The position numbers and the translations under genes are program-made. The notes under the pieces were generated by a model. It was given only the letters and a program-made list of their open reading frames with translations, did no database searches and had not been told where the DNA came from. From assembly GCA_030760725.1 (NCBI GenBank), contig JASWHV010000009.1, positions 92,492,780 through 92,556,779 on the forward strand: DNA of 64,000 bases. Direction: 5' to 3'. Below, one piece after another: positions 10,359 to 23,000 of the stretch. How positions within the stretch are numbered: the stretch's first letter is position 1; every line of letters starts with the position of its first letter. The stretch is from Neostapfia colusana. Its lineage: Eukaryota > Streptophyta > Magnoliopsida > Poales > Poaceae.

Positions 10359-13300
10359 TATAACAGCCCTAAACTTTTGCAATGTTTTATTTCACATTGT
10401 GAGACTAAGTTAAGGAGAAGAAAAGGGGCATTTTGTGTCACATGAAATAATGAACCTAAAAATGTTCATATGAGGGAGTTAAAAAAATTCTTTAGCCATG
10501 CTTAACACATGTTAACATGAGGAAAGGGTTTCACGCCACAAATCTCACTCATGTGCACATCCTTTATGAGTAGAGGGGAGGGAAATTTAAAGCAATTTTG
10601 AATCTTTGAGAAAGAATAATGTTCAGATTGTCCAAAGGCCTAAATGTGAGATCACCACTGCATTCCTCAGGTAGTAAAGAGCTTAAGTTACAAATTTGGA
10701 GAATTTTAGAGCTCATCTACTATTTATTCGAAGGAATATTTGAGAGCACATTCAAATTTAAATTTGAATTTGGAAATTGAACCAAATGTGCTCAATTTTG
10801 AAATCTGATTTTATATTCAAACTCCTCACATTATGTTTGGCCTATCCTCCAAATTTGGTGAGATTTTGACAACGTATTGCATGGGAATCTCAAAGCACAG
10901 TGGGAAAAATAAAAAGAGAAGGCCGGACCCACATGTCATTGGCCCTGTGCAGTGAACCGCCTCTGTTTCCTCTCGGTGGAGCGCGCGCCCGACAGCACGC
11001 TGGCGTATCCCGTTGCCGACACCCGCCCAGCGCCAGCTCCTGCTTGCCCACAATCTTTTTCTCGGTCTGATCATCTCCACAGAGTGTGCACCGAAGTTAT
11101 TTTGCTTCCTCCACTCGTTCTCGCCTCGGTGGTTTGCCCCGCGAGGAACACGGCCGCTCTCGGTCTCCTGATCGCCAGCCACCACCGCACCTCGGCAGCT
11201 CGAGCTTCCAACACGGAAAAAGAGTGCAAGGGCATGCACAAGGTGTTCCCCATCTCACCTCGGAGCTTTGAGCTGCTGTTCGACTTGATTTGAGGCTTGG
11301 CGCCAAGAACCGAAGCTCACCGGCGGAAGCCAATTCGGTTCACCATGGACAGCGCGCCACGGACACCCTCTCCCACAACTCGCTGCACAAGAAAGGTGCG
11401 CCATACTCCCTATATCGTGTAGCTGCAACCCTTATAGCAAATGATCGACCCAATGGGGAGAATTTCCAAGATTCCCGAAACATAGTGCTTGCGGGTAGGG
11501 CTCAGTTTTTACCAAAATTTCAGTTGCACGATCCACCAAAGCTTGAGAAAGCTTGCACACAGATTCTACACTTTCTAGCGGCCATCCTCGAAGAAGAACC
11601 GAGCGAAAACATCTAGGATCTACCGAGTTCTAGCCATTTTTCGTGCCGCCATGGAGAAATCGCCTCGGGTCACCGTGGACCTCGATGTTGTCGGCCTTTT
11701 GATGGGATTTGGCATCCATTTTCAGCATCCTCAAGCTGCCACGGTGCTCTCCGAGATATTCCCGACCTTTTTTATGCGGTGTAGAAGGTGAATAATGTGG
11801 GGCTCGGCCAGTGACCCGGAATCCCAGTCCGGCGACCCTCGCCGGCGCATGCCGCCGCGCGCCGCCCATGTCCTCTGTGGCGCGAGATTGAAGAAGCACA
11901 CCGTCGGGTGGGACCCACTGGTAGATGTTTAACCATTTCCAGGATTTCCTTAATTCGGTTCAAACTTTGAAGAGCCACAACTTTGTGTAGGAATGTCCAA
12001 AAATTGTCAAAACAAATTTTTTTGGATTCCTCTCAGAGAGTACTATCCAGGGGTGCAGCCCAATATTTATGAAAATATCTGGATTTGGCTCATTAATTCA
12101 TATAAGGTAAATTTTGTAGGAATTTTCCCAGGAGTTATGTGCATTGGAAAATTCCCAAATTTGAGAAGGAGATACTTCCAAAAATATTTGAACTGAAGTA
12201 AAAATTTCAGAGGCATTGGACCTCATTTGCTTGGTCAAATGGTGTGTTAATTCTTTATGTCTCTGAAAATTGGAAAATAGAACAGAGCTCATTTCAGTTC
12301 TCCCCAAATTCTTGTAAAGGTCATATCTTGGTGTATGAAGCTCCAACTTTAGTGACTCAAATTGGGTTGGATTCAGATTGAAAAACTCTATCCAAATGTG
12401 CAACCCAATTTGTATGAAAGTCATTATTTAATTCTGGAAAATTCTTTAAAGATTTTCCAAAAAAGAATTTTAGAGGGAGTTCGGTTTATCCAAAAATCCT
12501 CAAATTTTCCAGAATATTCTTTAGTATGTTAGTAAACTCCTGTAAACATTTAAGCTCATTTGGAGTCGATTTTTTTAGGGGAATTCAGATTTTTAGTTTC
12601 TGTGTTCAATTGGATACAGAAACATTTTAGAGGATTTCCAAAACTTGGAAATTCAGTTCTGGGTAATTCTTAGCTCCAAAAATGCTAGGAAAATTCATGC
12701 GGGCCCTATGAACTATAATTGAAATTGTATCTCACTAAGTTTGACATGAACATGTGAGTTACTTCAGAATTAATTCCTTTTTGCTTAATTCCTTAGAGAA
12801 TTGTTCTGAACAAACCACTCAATGAAAAGTGCTAATTTTTGGTCCAGATGACTTTCTTGTGACAAGGAACTCACATGAAAATTTTCACCTCCATTGGAGC
12901 TCTGGATCACCCTTGTTCTGTTTAACCTCCTTAGGTGCTCAAAACATGAGTGGGGAAACACTTAGCACTTAATCATGTTGATTAACCCAAACCCAAACCT
13001 TAGCACCAGTGTCATTTTAAATTCTTAAACAGGGTTTCAGTTTTTAAACTTGTCATTAGAACTTGTTAGCAAAATCTTTATAATTAAATGCATATGCATA
13101 TTCATCACGTGTAGCATCTACGTGGAGATTTTGAAACAATCGGAGTGGAGATCAAAGGAGGAGGAAAGCGAGTGATTAAGCCTCAAGTGGTATTCACTAA
13201 CTGAACCTTATATAATAGTCCCCTGCAAAACAATGGCAAGCTTCGATTTGCATCAAAATTTACAAGTTTTTAATTGTATTCACTTTATAATGTCTAGCAT

Positions 13301-14769
13301 GTTGGTTATTGCATTAAGTCTAGATGGTATGACACTCCACATGCATAACCCAGAAAACCCTGGAGTTTGATTTAGAATAGGTTATCACTTAATTTATAAC
13401 TGCTGATCTCAAGTTAACAAAAGTGGATTAAAAGAGGCATAACTCGAGTAAGCCGTTTCCTACTCGTGAACCGGGATTAAGGGGGATCAATCGGAAGAGT
13501 TGGGAATTGATCCTCATAGTTGGGAATGGAGACCGGGCAGTGGATGGAAGGCTCAAAGACGTGGTCCTGTGAACCTAGTCTATGTCTGAGTCGATTAAGG
13601 CCCGTTCTCGTGTGCGGCCCCGCTGGACAAGTTTGAGTTGTGTACCGGAGGCATACTGGCTATATGGGACCCAGGAAACCGATGTAACATGTTAACCTGG
13701 GTGTCGAGGCAATCCCCACCGTCTTATGCAGATGCTGAAAGGATAGAGAAGTCGCTCTACGAGGGTTTGTCGTAGTGAGACTTAATACAAGTCGGTGGTA
13801 CCGGTTCGATATTTGGGTTTCGTGTGAAAGGTTGCCACATATGACGTTGAGGGGATTGGTTGATCACCGGTCTCAGACGGGTGTATGTGTCGTTTCAGCC
13901 GGGTGTTTTTTATTCGAATTACCGTCGCTCGCGGTAGTGAGCATACTTGTACACTGAGTCGTGACGTAGTAAGAAACTATGAAAATTTAATATGCTTCGG
14001 GAGTAATCCTCATATTGGATATGAGGGATGATCAACACCTTCACTAAATTTATTTTCAACTTGGGCTAGTAGCATCAAGGCAAAGCGTTTCTTGTTTGAT
14101 TGCGGAGTCTCGGCGTTGATGGCTCAAGTTCTGTATGGGTCTAGGGTAGCTCACTAAAGTTACTTTCACCTCGGGCAAGTGACATCGAGATGAAGCGTTT
14201 CTTGTTTGATTGTGGAGTCTCGATGCAAATTGTGCGAGGGCTATAAAAGTTGCTTAAATCTTGAATTAAGGACTCTCCTTTAGCTCAAGTTCAGATTTTG
14301 TGCAAACTTCTATATTGAGCCTTCTATTTTCAGCATGTAGAGTTTCATGACTAGGGTTGACGGTTAAGTCTTGCTGAGCTTTATGCTCACGGATACTTGC
14401 ATGAGTTATTTTGCAAGTAATAACACTATGCTGATAAGTACGGTTGTCCGATGGGACTCGGAACTCTCCGAGTGGTGATCTCATGGAAACCCTGCCGCTG
14501 CTATTGTGATCATGTTGCTAGCGAGAAGGGTCCCCGGGATGGACATCTTCTCTGTTGCTTAGCTTAGATATGAGACGCGAGTTGTATCAGTCTTCCGCTG
14601 TAGATTATTTTGAGAAGTATTTGTAAAATTCACACTTTGTAAGCTTCCGCTTGATTTATGTAATATGATGTTTTATTATGTGTGCTGTTGGGTGCCGCAT
14701 CACACGGCACCACCCAATGTGATTCCCGGGCGAGCGGCACGGCTCCGTGATCGGGTCCGAGCCCTCACA
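10359..14769 (+). mobile_element. Solo LTR, 4.4 kb, giant-LTR gypsy family
   Basis: This is the only complete copy of the LTR family seen at 1-161 and 3650-4582. It starts TATAACAGCCC (TG changed to TA) and ends CTCACA. Perfect CATGC duplications at 10354-10358 and 14770-14774 show insertion into the copia element between its zinc knuckle and protease. No internal region is present, so LTR-LTR recombination probably removed it. Its length of 4411 bp is extreme for a grass LTR. ORFs inside it are short and antisense to each other; I do not consider them genes. Confidence 0.92.
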
Positions 14770-14774
14770 CATGC

Positions 14775-15612
14775 TTCATTAGATCAAGTTGCAAGATTAA
14801 TTTCAATAATGTTAATACCATGAATAAAGGTTCCACCTCTCTTTTTCTTGATTTTTTTCAAGTACTTCTCACAATTCCTCGACCAATGTCCACTAGCATT
14901 GCAATGACAACAGACATCGTCAGAAGAGGGGCCAGCCTTTTTTCTTGGCCATAGACACTTGCCTGGAAGTCTTACTTTTGACGGTCTTATCCTTGGCTGG
15001 GCGCTTATGCTTTTTACCCTTTTGTATCATCATCACAAGACTAGGAGCCTTCCTGAGACTCACCTCTACCGTCTTCAGCATCCCATGCAGTTCAGTTAGT
15101 GCCTTTTTCAAGCCATCCATGTGACAGTTCAGTGTGAAAGGCTTGAAACTAGCTGGCAAAGACTGCAGTATCACATCAACGACAAGCTCCTCGTTGAGTG
15201 GAAAACCCAGTCTCTGCAAGCTCTCAATGTAGCCAATCATTTTTACTACATGACGACTAATTGAAGCGCCTTCAGCAAGCTTGCAACCAAACAGGGCCTT
15301 TGAGGTGTTAAACCTGTCAACCCTCGCTTGGTTCTCGAACATGCCACGCAATCCCACGATCATATCGGATGGGTTGGTGCTCTCATATTGCTTCTGTAGC
15401 TCAGAGTTCATGCAAGCAAGCATCAGACATTGCACATCCACTTCATCATAGGTGTGCTTCACATAAGCACAATATACATTGGTGTTGTGCCCGACATCCT
15501 GAGGCTCATCGGGGTAAGACATATCGAGGACATACTCTTTCTTTTCCTGTCTGAGAACAATTCTCAGATTTCAGTTCCAATCAACAAAGTTAGTTCCATT
15601 TAGCTTTTATTT
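14775..15612 (-). pseudogene. Copia gag (UBN2-type) with zinc knuckle
   Basis: The minus-strand frame from about 15612 shows an LRIVLRQEKKEYVLD block, then the long open piece 15522-14920 with QNARVDRFNTSKALFGCKL-like and GYIESLQRLGFPL motifs of cereal copia gag. A CCHC knuckle (CHCNASGHWSRNC) lies near 14875-14913. A TGA stop breaks the N-terminal part near 15577, and the frame shifts near 14920. Gag would form the particle and bind RNA. The C-terminal side is cut by the solo LTR at 14769. Confidence 0.85.
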
Positions 15613-17133
15613 ATCTAGGATTGATCACAGATTAAAATTCGAGGAGCTTGACATTTTCTACAACAATAGAGATATGCAATAGTTAACATTACTTTCATTA
15701 AAATAATTTTAACGAAAGTAACCCCACTATGTTTTGGTAATGTCCCTCCGGCATTGTATAGTGGGACGAGATCCAACGTTTTCTATGAAACTAGTGAGCT
15801 TTGACATCGCCGCTAGCATCACAGCCAACAAGGTAGGCGACCTTTGCCAATAGCATCCTATGCGATTCTCGTTTGTTGGGTGACATCCTATGTCCCGGCT
15901 CCCAATGTTTATGCCCTAGAGCCCAAGTCCGACTTGAAGGTCCGTCAAGCAAAACAATACAATGCTGTGGTGTCCGACACCACCCTATAGGCCAAGGTAG
16001 AAAATGATACCCTACTTTGGCAGACCCATCATCGACTAACATGACCCAATAGGTGCAGCTATTGAAAGGGCATCAAAACATAATTTTCCATGAGGGATTT
16101 TTCACATTCATCACAGGTGGTGCATAAATATGAATATCATAAATAATCAAATTACGTAACCGCATGGCCTTTCTTCATCCAACGAAAATCGACACATGAA
16201 GACATCTGCAACGTAGCCGTCTACTCCTTAGACGTCACCGCTTGTCCGTCTAGTGATAGTCATGCCTGTCTCGCTCTTGCCTCATGTCGATGATTACATC
16301 ATTTAATAGGCTATTAGACACTAATAGCAATTAAAATAAATAAAACCACATCACATGGGCACTCCACAGACCGGCACACAGGCCGAATACAATATGCGAA
16401 CAGCCTCAACCCGGCTGTAATTAAGTTTTGTAAAAAGACGACTGTCGGATTTGAACCGATGACCCTCGCATTACAAATGTAATGCTCTAACATCTGAGCT
16501 AAGTGTGCTTACATAACAGAAAATAGTGTAACAAATAGAAATATTTAGGAAAAATTTAAAATGGCATATCTTAATTATTAATCTTAGTTATTAACTAGTT
16601 TGAAATTTGAAATTCTACTTAGAAAAAATACCAGAATTTCATAAAGATAAAGTTAGGTTGATATGCTTAACTAAACACTTGTGTCACGCAGGACAAATAA
16701 ATAATTACACGGATCATCTCACATGATTTTAAGACCATATTGTCACATCATTCTCTGCAAAACATTTATACGGAATGCATGTGACACGTATTGTCACAAA
16801 ATACGTGTTTAGCCCCATCAGCAGGTGACGGATAGAACATACAGCTCACATGCTGTTACACCCTAACAGACATGGCATTTCAAATGATGTAGCAGTTCAC
16901 ACCGTGCATCAAACTAATTTACTCAACTCACTCGCAACCTCGTGGTCAGCCGCGTAACGCTTACGCACTTTCATGAAGACGACTATTTGGTCAGTCACTT
17001 AATGAGGAGGCAAGAACAGAATAAAACAGTCTGATTTACGCGTAATGCTATACATCAAAACGGACCGTTCTACAGCCAAACACGCAATTTTAATCTAGAC
17101 CAAAAACATCACAAGCACGGCTCTTGATGTCAC
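15613..17133 (-). other. 5' leader of Angela-like copia, with decayed primer site
   Basis: This is 1.5 kb between gag and the 5' LTR. Next to the LTR (about 17118-17133, minus strand) GTGACATCAAGAGCC resembles the initiator-Met primer site TGGTATCAGAGCC with changes. No ORF is credible. A tRNA-like sequence is listed separately at 16436-16508. Confidence 0.55.
16436..16508 (-). pseudogene. Plastid-type tRNA-Thr(UGU)-like relic
   Basis: The minus strand holds a 73-nt tRNA-shaped sequence. It has D-arm TTAGCTCAGATGTTAGAGC, anticodon loop TTTGTAA (anticodon UGU), variable region GAGGGTC and T-arm ATCGGTTCAAATCCGA. The D and T arms and loops closely resemble plant chloroplast trnT-UGU. The acceptor stem and the anticodon stem have mispairs (for example TTACA against TGCGA), so I judge it non-functional. 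It is probably plastid DNA picked up before or by the copia element. Confidence 0.6.
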
Positions 17134-17608
17134 TGAAGGGGAATACGCGGGATGCTACTCGCTATCACACAACAAAATTAACCGCGTAAAAGAGGGACGT
17201 TTGGATGTGGATGATCATATACATACCTTCTTGTTTAGCGGCGCGGCGGGAGACTCGTAGCCAACGTGGAGGTAGCCCTCCGGCCTGATGAAGTGCGTAA
17301 CACAACAGCACCTCTATGAACGTCCACACGTACGGAGAGACGAACCCCGCGCCGGAATGTGCTGGAGTTCAGTGGCACGGATGTGGATCCTGCGATCAGC
17401 CTTTGATGCAGGAGCAGACGTGGAGCAGACCCTCCTTGCAGTAGCAACCTCACGTGTCTCACGCATGAGGGGCAACAACTTTTGTGCGGTGGCTGCTGGG
17501 GGGAGGCTCTATTGTCTCTAGGGTTAGGGGCAGCCATCTATTATTTATAAAATAAACAATAAGCCTTCCCACATGGGCCTTTGTTCAGCTTCTTGAGCAG
17601 ACCTTACG
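17134..17608 (-). repeat. 5' LTR of Angela-like copia
   Basis: It is the partner of 5960-6436, with the same ends and order. A run reading CCCCTAACCCTAGAGACAATAG (minus strand) near 17515 sits in both copies. Confidence 0.8.
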
Positions 17609-19393
17609 AAAACGTCATAGCTTGTGCTATTGAAGGAGAACGCTTGTCCCGTGACTCTAGAGGGGTAGGAAACTGCCCCATCCGAATGAAACAGATCCCT
17701 ATGTGCTGCTAGAGTGGGCACCACCGTTAATGCGCACCAAACTTTTTATTTAGTTGAACCTTTTTTTATTATTGAGTGAATATGGTATTGAGTTGAAACA
17801 CTCCAAAGCAAAATCTTTTGAACTCGAGTTAAAACTCCTTTAATCTTAGTTAAAAATTAGATTTGGGTTGAAATTACTTGAAATAAAGTTGAAATCTTTT
17901 GAATCTGATTTGGAACTCCTTACAATTGAGTTCAAACTCTTTGAATTCAATAAAAATATTTTTTCAGAAAAGGTAATTTGTATTAATATTCTAGCCATTG
18001 CATTGATGAATATAGATATTTATTACAACCACACCAATCCAAAGATAAAATGAAATAATTTACAATATGATTCAAAACATCAAAGTTAAATGAATCAAAT
18101 AAGCAAAAGTATACTATTAAATCACCAGTAATTGAAAGCAAATATTTCCATTATTCTAGTTTCAAGCACACGTTACCCCTAATTTATATGTGGTCTTTCT
18201 TTCTCCTTATGTAGCATAGATCAAAATAAGCTAAGACATTTGGAAACTTGAAAATTTTAAAACTCGAGTTGAAAGTTTTTTCTGCTTTTCGATTTCAGAA
18301 TCCTTAATATAGAAAATCGAGCGCTAGCTAATTGACAAACATTCAGGCTTCATTTGGCAACTCGGGCTTAAAAACCCAGGGCACAAAATTCCCATTACTG
18401 TCACCCTCCTTCCCCTGGGTGGAATTCCCACCTAAGTCTCTTTTCTCTGTGTCTGTTTGGGAACCAAGGGCGTAGAAATTCAGGAATACGAAAATAGTCT
18501 AAAAAATTTCAAAAAAATAATAAAAATATGAAGCTAAAGGAAATTTCATTATTATAAATTCAAAAATGAACACCTACATGATAGGATCGTCCATATACTA
18601 TCAAGCCAACTAAGTTCACTTTGGCATTTTTTAGAACTTAGGCTTAAAACACTGCAAGCTGGTCCCTTTAACTCCATGGAGATCTTGTAGTTTTTGAAAA
18701 AACCGTGTCCTGCATTAATATAAGTGATACACATCTATTTTGCGTGTTCAAGAAAAAAACCGTGTCCTGCATTGAAAGAAGCAGAAGCAAATTACAAATA
18801 GAAAGTAAGAGATCATATATTTCAGCCACCAAAATCAGCATGACTCTGCAATAAACACTAAAATTCTGCATAGATCATTCCCTAGTTCAGTTTTAACTGC
18901 CAAGTAACTCCGTTCATATTGTTGCACAGACCATTCTCTAGTTCAGTTTTAACCAAAATCAGCATGACTCAGTTTTAACTATCCAACACATTCATTGTTT
19001 TGATATCAAAGGACAAAATTGAGACATCATGATAACCTTGCAGATTAGGCGACAAACAGATACGAATCTTGCAGTCCTCCTATATCATGCCTCATGTCTC
19101 TCTTCTTGCTTTCCTCGTCTCCGTTCTGGATAATTACCAACCAACAATTGACACAATAGACATGTCATTCGCCACAAATCAGAACCAAAGAAGACGCTTT
19201 TTGCTGTGAAGTGCATCAACACTGGCCATCATTCTAATATGCTCTTAGATCAAACAGGAACAATGCAAAATGCTAGAGAAGAAGAAATAGTTTCAGTGAT
19301 TCCGACCAATGAGGTAAACTGAATATTTGAATTGACATTTATTTTTGGCTACAGATCGCTTCTAGGATTAAAACAAAATAGCAGGATTAGCAA
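17609..19393. other. AT-rich non-coding stretch with short repeats
   Basis: No gene is visible. From 17740 to 17960 the sequence is low-complexity with recurring GAGTTGAAA/TTGAACTC words. AAACCGTGTCCTGCATT occurs twice (about 18700 and 18757). CTCTAGTTCAGTTTTAAC-like words recur near 18880-18980. Positions 18365-18480, with TTTGGCAACTCGGGC and GTTTGGGAACCAAGGGC, may be a decayed MITE, but I cannot fix its ends. Confidence 0.5.
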
Positions 19394-20028
19394 GTAAGTA
19401 TGCACATCGTAAAAGAAGAAGAATCACAAGGCATGCAATTTAAGCGCTCCAATGTTGCTGCCAAGAGGCAAATCTGCCCCAAATCGCACCATAGAAATCC
19501 TTCTTTCTCCTTGGTCACCACAAGCATAAAAGCTACATGGGGTAGTGTTCGATTAGTGATGTCCAAAATGACATGCCTGGCAGTCCGGATCTGATGAAAC
19601 AAAAAAAAAACATTGCATCTCGGTGAACCGCTGAAGCCAACAACATCGATAGCCTCTATAACACCAATATCATACCATCACCTTGAAGCGCTCGAAGAGG
19701 CCAGATCATGGAGATGGGTCGAGCTGGATGTCTTCACAGAACAGATCTTATCAGAGCCAGCAACGCTTGCGTCGAGGAAGGCACGGTGATGAAGCGGAGA
19801 AGATGATCGAGGAGGACGCGCCGGTCGAGCTCGAGGTTTCGCTCGGGAGGTGGCGACAGGAACGATGGATGTGAAGGTCGCCAGGGAGGGGAGGCACCGG
19901 TGATGAGAAGGCGCCTACTAGCATAGGACTGGAGGTTAGCGAGAGGTAGAGAAAGATGAAGACGGCGCGGCGGCGCGGGATGCAGCAGCACAGCGGCGAG
20001 GGATGCGGAGGCGGCGAGAGGCGCGGGT
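19394..20028 (-). pseudogene. Gene-like remnant truncated by solo LTR
   Basis: On the minus strand a GC-rich open stretch (20028 to about 19690) ends at a plausible splice donor (CTTCAAG/GTGATGG near 19683). A second open piece (about 19594-19394) starts after a TTTCATCAG-like acceptor. Base composition differs from the AT-rich surroundings. I recognise no domain. The upstream side is cut by the solo LTR at 20029. It could be the start of a broken host gene or just GC-rich sequence. Confidence 0.3.
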
Positions 20029-23000
20029 TGTAAAAGTCCCAAAAATGTGGTCTCTAGACTCAAATGCTCATCTCAAAGTGCCGCCAAATTTGTGAATACA
20101 CATGGAGCCTCATACATTTGAAATTGAGGAGAATATGATGGCAAACTTCTGATTTGAGGGTGAGCTAAAAGGAGTGGATTATGATCATGTTTGAATTCAT
20201 GCTGAATTCAAACATGTTAAGGCAAGGGAATGACTTGAATTTATGTCACATGAAATGATAAGCTCAAACATGGACAAGTGGGGAAAGCTAAAATTTTCTT
20301 TAGCTCATACTGAACACATGTTATCCCAGGGAAAGAATTTCACTCCCAAAAATCTAACTCATGTGCACATCCTCTATGACTAGAGGGGAGATAAATTTAA
20401 ACCCAATTTTGAATCTTTGCAAAGAATTCATGATCAGATTGTCCAAAGGCCTATATGTGAGATGACCATTGCAGTCCTCAGGTATTAAAGAGCTTAAGTT
20501 CCAAAATTTGGAGAAATTTTGAGCTCATATACCATTTGTTCAAAGCATTATTGAGATCACCTTCAAATTCAAATTTGAGGGGCATATTCAGACTGAACTT
20601 GTGAGGTTCAGAGTAGGACCAAGATTGGTCAAGCATGGGCTAGGAACAAACCAAAGTTTTTCCCTCAAATTCAAATGGGTCATCATAAAGGGGGTTTTCA
20701 AACTGTGGGTTCAAAGTTTATATTTGCAGCAACTAAATTTAAAAGTTGAGTCCACATTTGAAATCATCAGCCCCAAATTTGTGGGAATATAAATTTTCAC
20801 CACATTGGGAAGTATTTTGGCTAAGCATTTGCAAGAGGACACAAAGGGTACATTTGAATTCAAGTTCAAATTCAAATTTGGAAGAAGTTTGGCCACAGGT
20901 CCGAATGAGTTCCAAGGATTTAGCTCCACATATTTGAATTTGGTCAGTTGCCAAATTTGGAAGATCTTTTGGGGAGGAGCAGGGGTGGAACCCACAGGTC
21001 AGGGAGCTAAATTGTGACTTGTACCCGAAGCAAACCTCTGTTCTCTGTGTTTACCTGAAGCAGCTAAGTCCCGGTGCTCTGTCTCACTCGAACGGTCCGA
21101 GGGCTTACAGCGCGCCACCGATGCTGAGCACCTCGCCACCTCCCAGCTTCTTGAGCAGCACTGGAGAGCTGCTCGTGGGTCTTCTGCACCTCGGCGTGAT
21201 CCTTCCCTCGCTGCACCGAGCTACTTTCGTTTCCCTACCTCCTCGCGAGTAACCATCGGGAACACGTCACCTCCATTCGGTCGATCACAGGGAGCCAACC
21301 AAATCTCGCGCAACCACCCCGCTGAGCTGCAAAATGGTCCTGAGGGAGCTCCTCATACGTCCTCGGTGCAAAAACAGCCGAGTTCCGGCCTCCCTAACCC
21401 TAGAATAGCTCGTATCTGCGGTGACCTAACTTCACCGCGGCTCGGTGTTCACGTGGACAGCCCGCTCCCTGGATTTTCGTGCCCAAGCGAGGACGGCCAT
21501 GAGGGCGCTGCTTGTCCATGCTGCTTCCACCCAAACCGCAAACCAAGCCATGTACTACAGAGGGAGAATTTGAGAAAGTTATGCTGGCAGCCACCAACCG
21601 ATGTTCCAGTATGAAAATCCAAAATTCTCACTTGTTCTTCGTTCTTAGATCACCAATTCTTGCACACAGATGCTGGATTAGCCAGCGATCGTTTTCTATT
21701 CACAACTCTAGTTCTGAAACACACGTAGACAATACGATTTCTAATTTTGTCGAGCACGTCTATGATGGTACTCCACGGGCGCACGGTGACAACCGATTTG
21801 CCGCTTTTTCCGAGCCATGTTGAGGCCATGCCGAGCTAGCCCATCCCCCACTGGTGCTTTAGAGCGGTTCGGTCGAGCTTTTGGCTGGCTAGAAGGGCCA
21901 GGCGACGGTGCCGAGCTTCACCGAATGCCGCCGCACGTCGCCGGCCTATTTCCGGCCGCCGGCAGCCCGAGAGCACCGCACAAATAGCTTCCTCGTAGCT
22001 GGAAACCCCCAGGCGGCGAGCACCGGGCCGAGAGGCGGCCAGGAGGCCGAAATCAGGTGATCTCCGGCGAGCCTGGCGGCGCGCGGGCGCGGGCGGCCGA
22101 AGGTTGAAGAAGACCCGGGCGGGTCCCGCGTGTCAGCAACAGAAATTTAAATTGCTGATCTGCTGCAGCTCTGGGATCCATTGTGGCTGCGCGGGAAGAG
22201 TTCAGTGGCCCTGTGTGGCTTATCCCAGCGAGTGACACGTGGTTCCCTGGACCCACGCGCAGGATTTAAACTTTCCTTGTTTATTTGAATCCCCAATTTC
22301 AATTCAAACTTTAGAACCTCATAACTTTTGCTAGGAAGCTCCAAATTCAGTGATTAAAATTGGGTTGAATTCAGATTGAAAAACTATATCCAAATATGCA
22401 ACCCAATATGCATGAAAGTCATTATTTAATTCTGTAAAATTAATTAAAGCTTTTCAGCAAAAGAATTTTAGAGGGAGTTTGGTTCATCTAAAAATCCTTA
22501 AATTTTGCCAGAATATTCTTTAGGATATTAGTGAACTCCGGTAAGAGTTTCAGCTCATTTGGAGTTGATTTAGTTAGGATAATTCTGGTTTCAAGTTACG
22601 GTGTTCAAATGAATACAGAAACAATTCCAGAGAATTTCTAAAACTTGGAAATTCAGTTCTAGGAAATTCTTAGCTCCAAAAATCCTAGGAAAATTCGTGA
22701 AAGATCCCTGAGTTATGTTTGAATTTGTAGTTCACTTGAATTTGCATGAAAGTGAAAATTTATTCAGAATTAATTCTTTTTTGCTGAAATGCTTGGGGAA
22801 TTGTTCTGAGTGATCTACTCATTGAAAATTTCTAAATTTTGGTCCAGATTACTTTCTTGTGACAAGGAACTCATAAGAAAATTTTCAGCTCCATTGGTGC
22901 TCTGGATAACCACTGTTCTTTTCAACCTATTTAGATGAGTAACACACAAGTGATGAAATGCACTTATCACTTAATTATGTTGCTTAAACCAAAACCTAAA

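Larger units (their letters stand above)
5960..17608 (-). mobile_element. Angela-like Ty1/copia element, minus strand, split by a solo LTR
   Basis: Two similar ends of 477 bp (5960-6436) and 475 bp (17134-17608) flank a minus-strand copia order gag, protease, integrase, RT and RNase H. Without the inserted solo LTR at 10359-14769 the element is ~7.2 kb. Flanking GAAAC (5955-5959) and AAAAC (17609-17613) form a target duplication with one mismatch. All genes contain stops and frameshifts. RNase H wording (ESEYIAAS, VWIKKFVSELG) is that of the Angela/RIRE1 group known from cereals. Confidence 0.85.

Noticed and set aside
16436..16508. Functional tRNA-Thr gene
   Set aside because: Acceptor and anticodon stems are mispaired, so I list it as a relic.
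18365..18480. Harbinger-type MITE
   Set aside because: End-like words are present, but no convincing inverted repeats or target duplication could be set.
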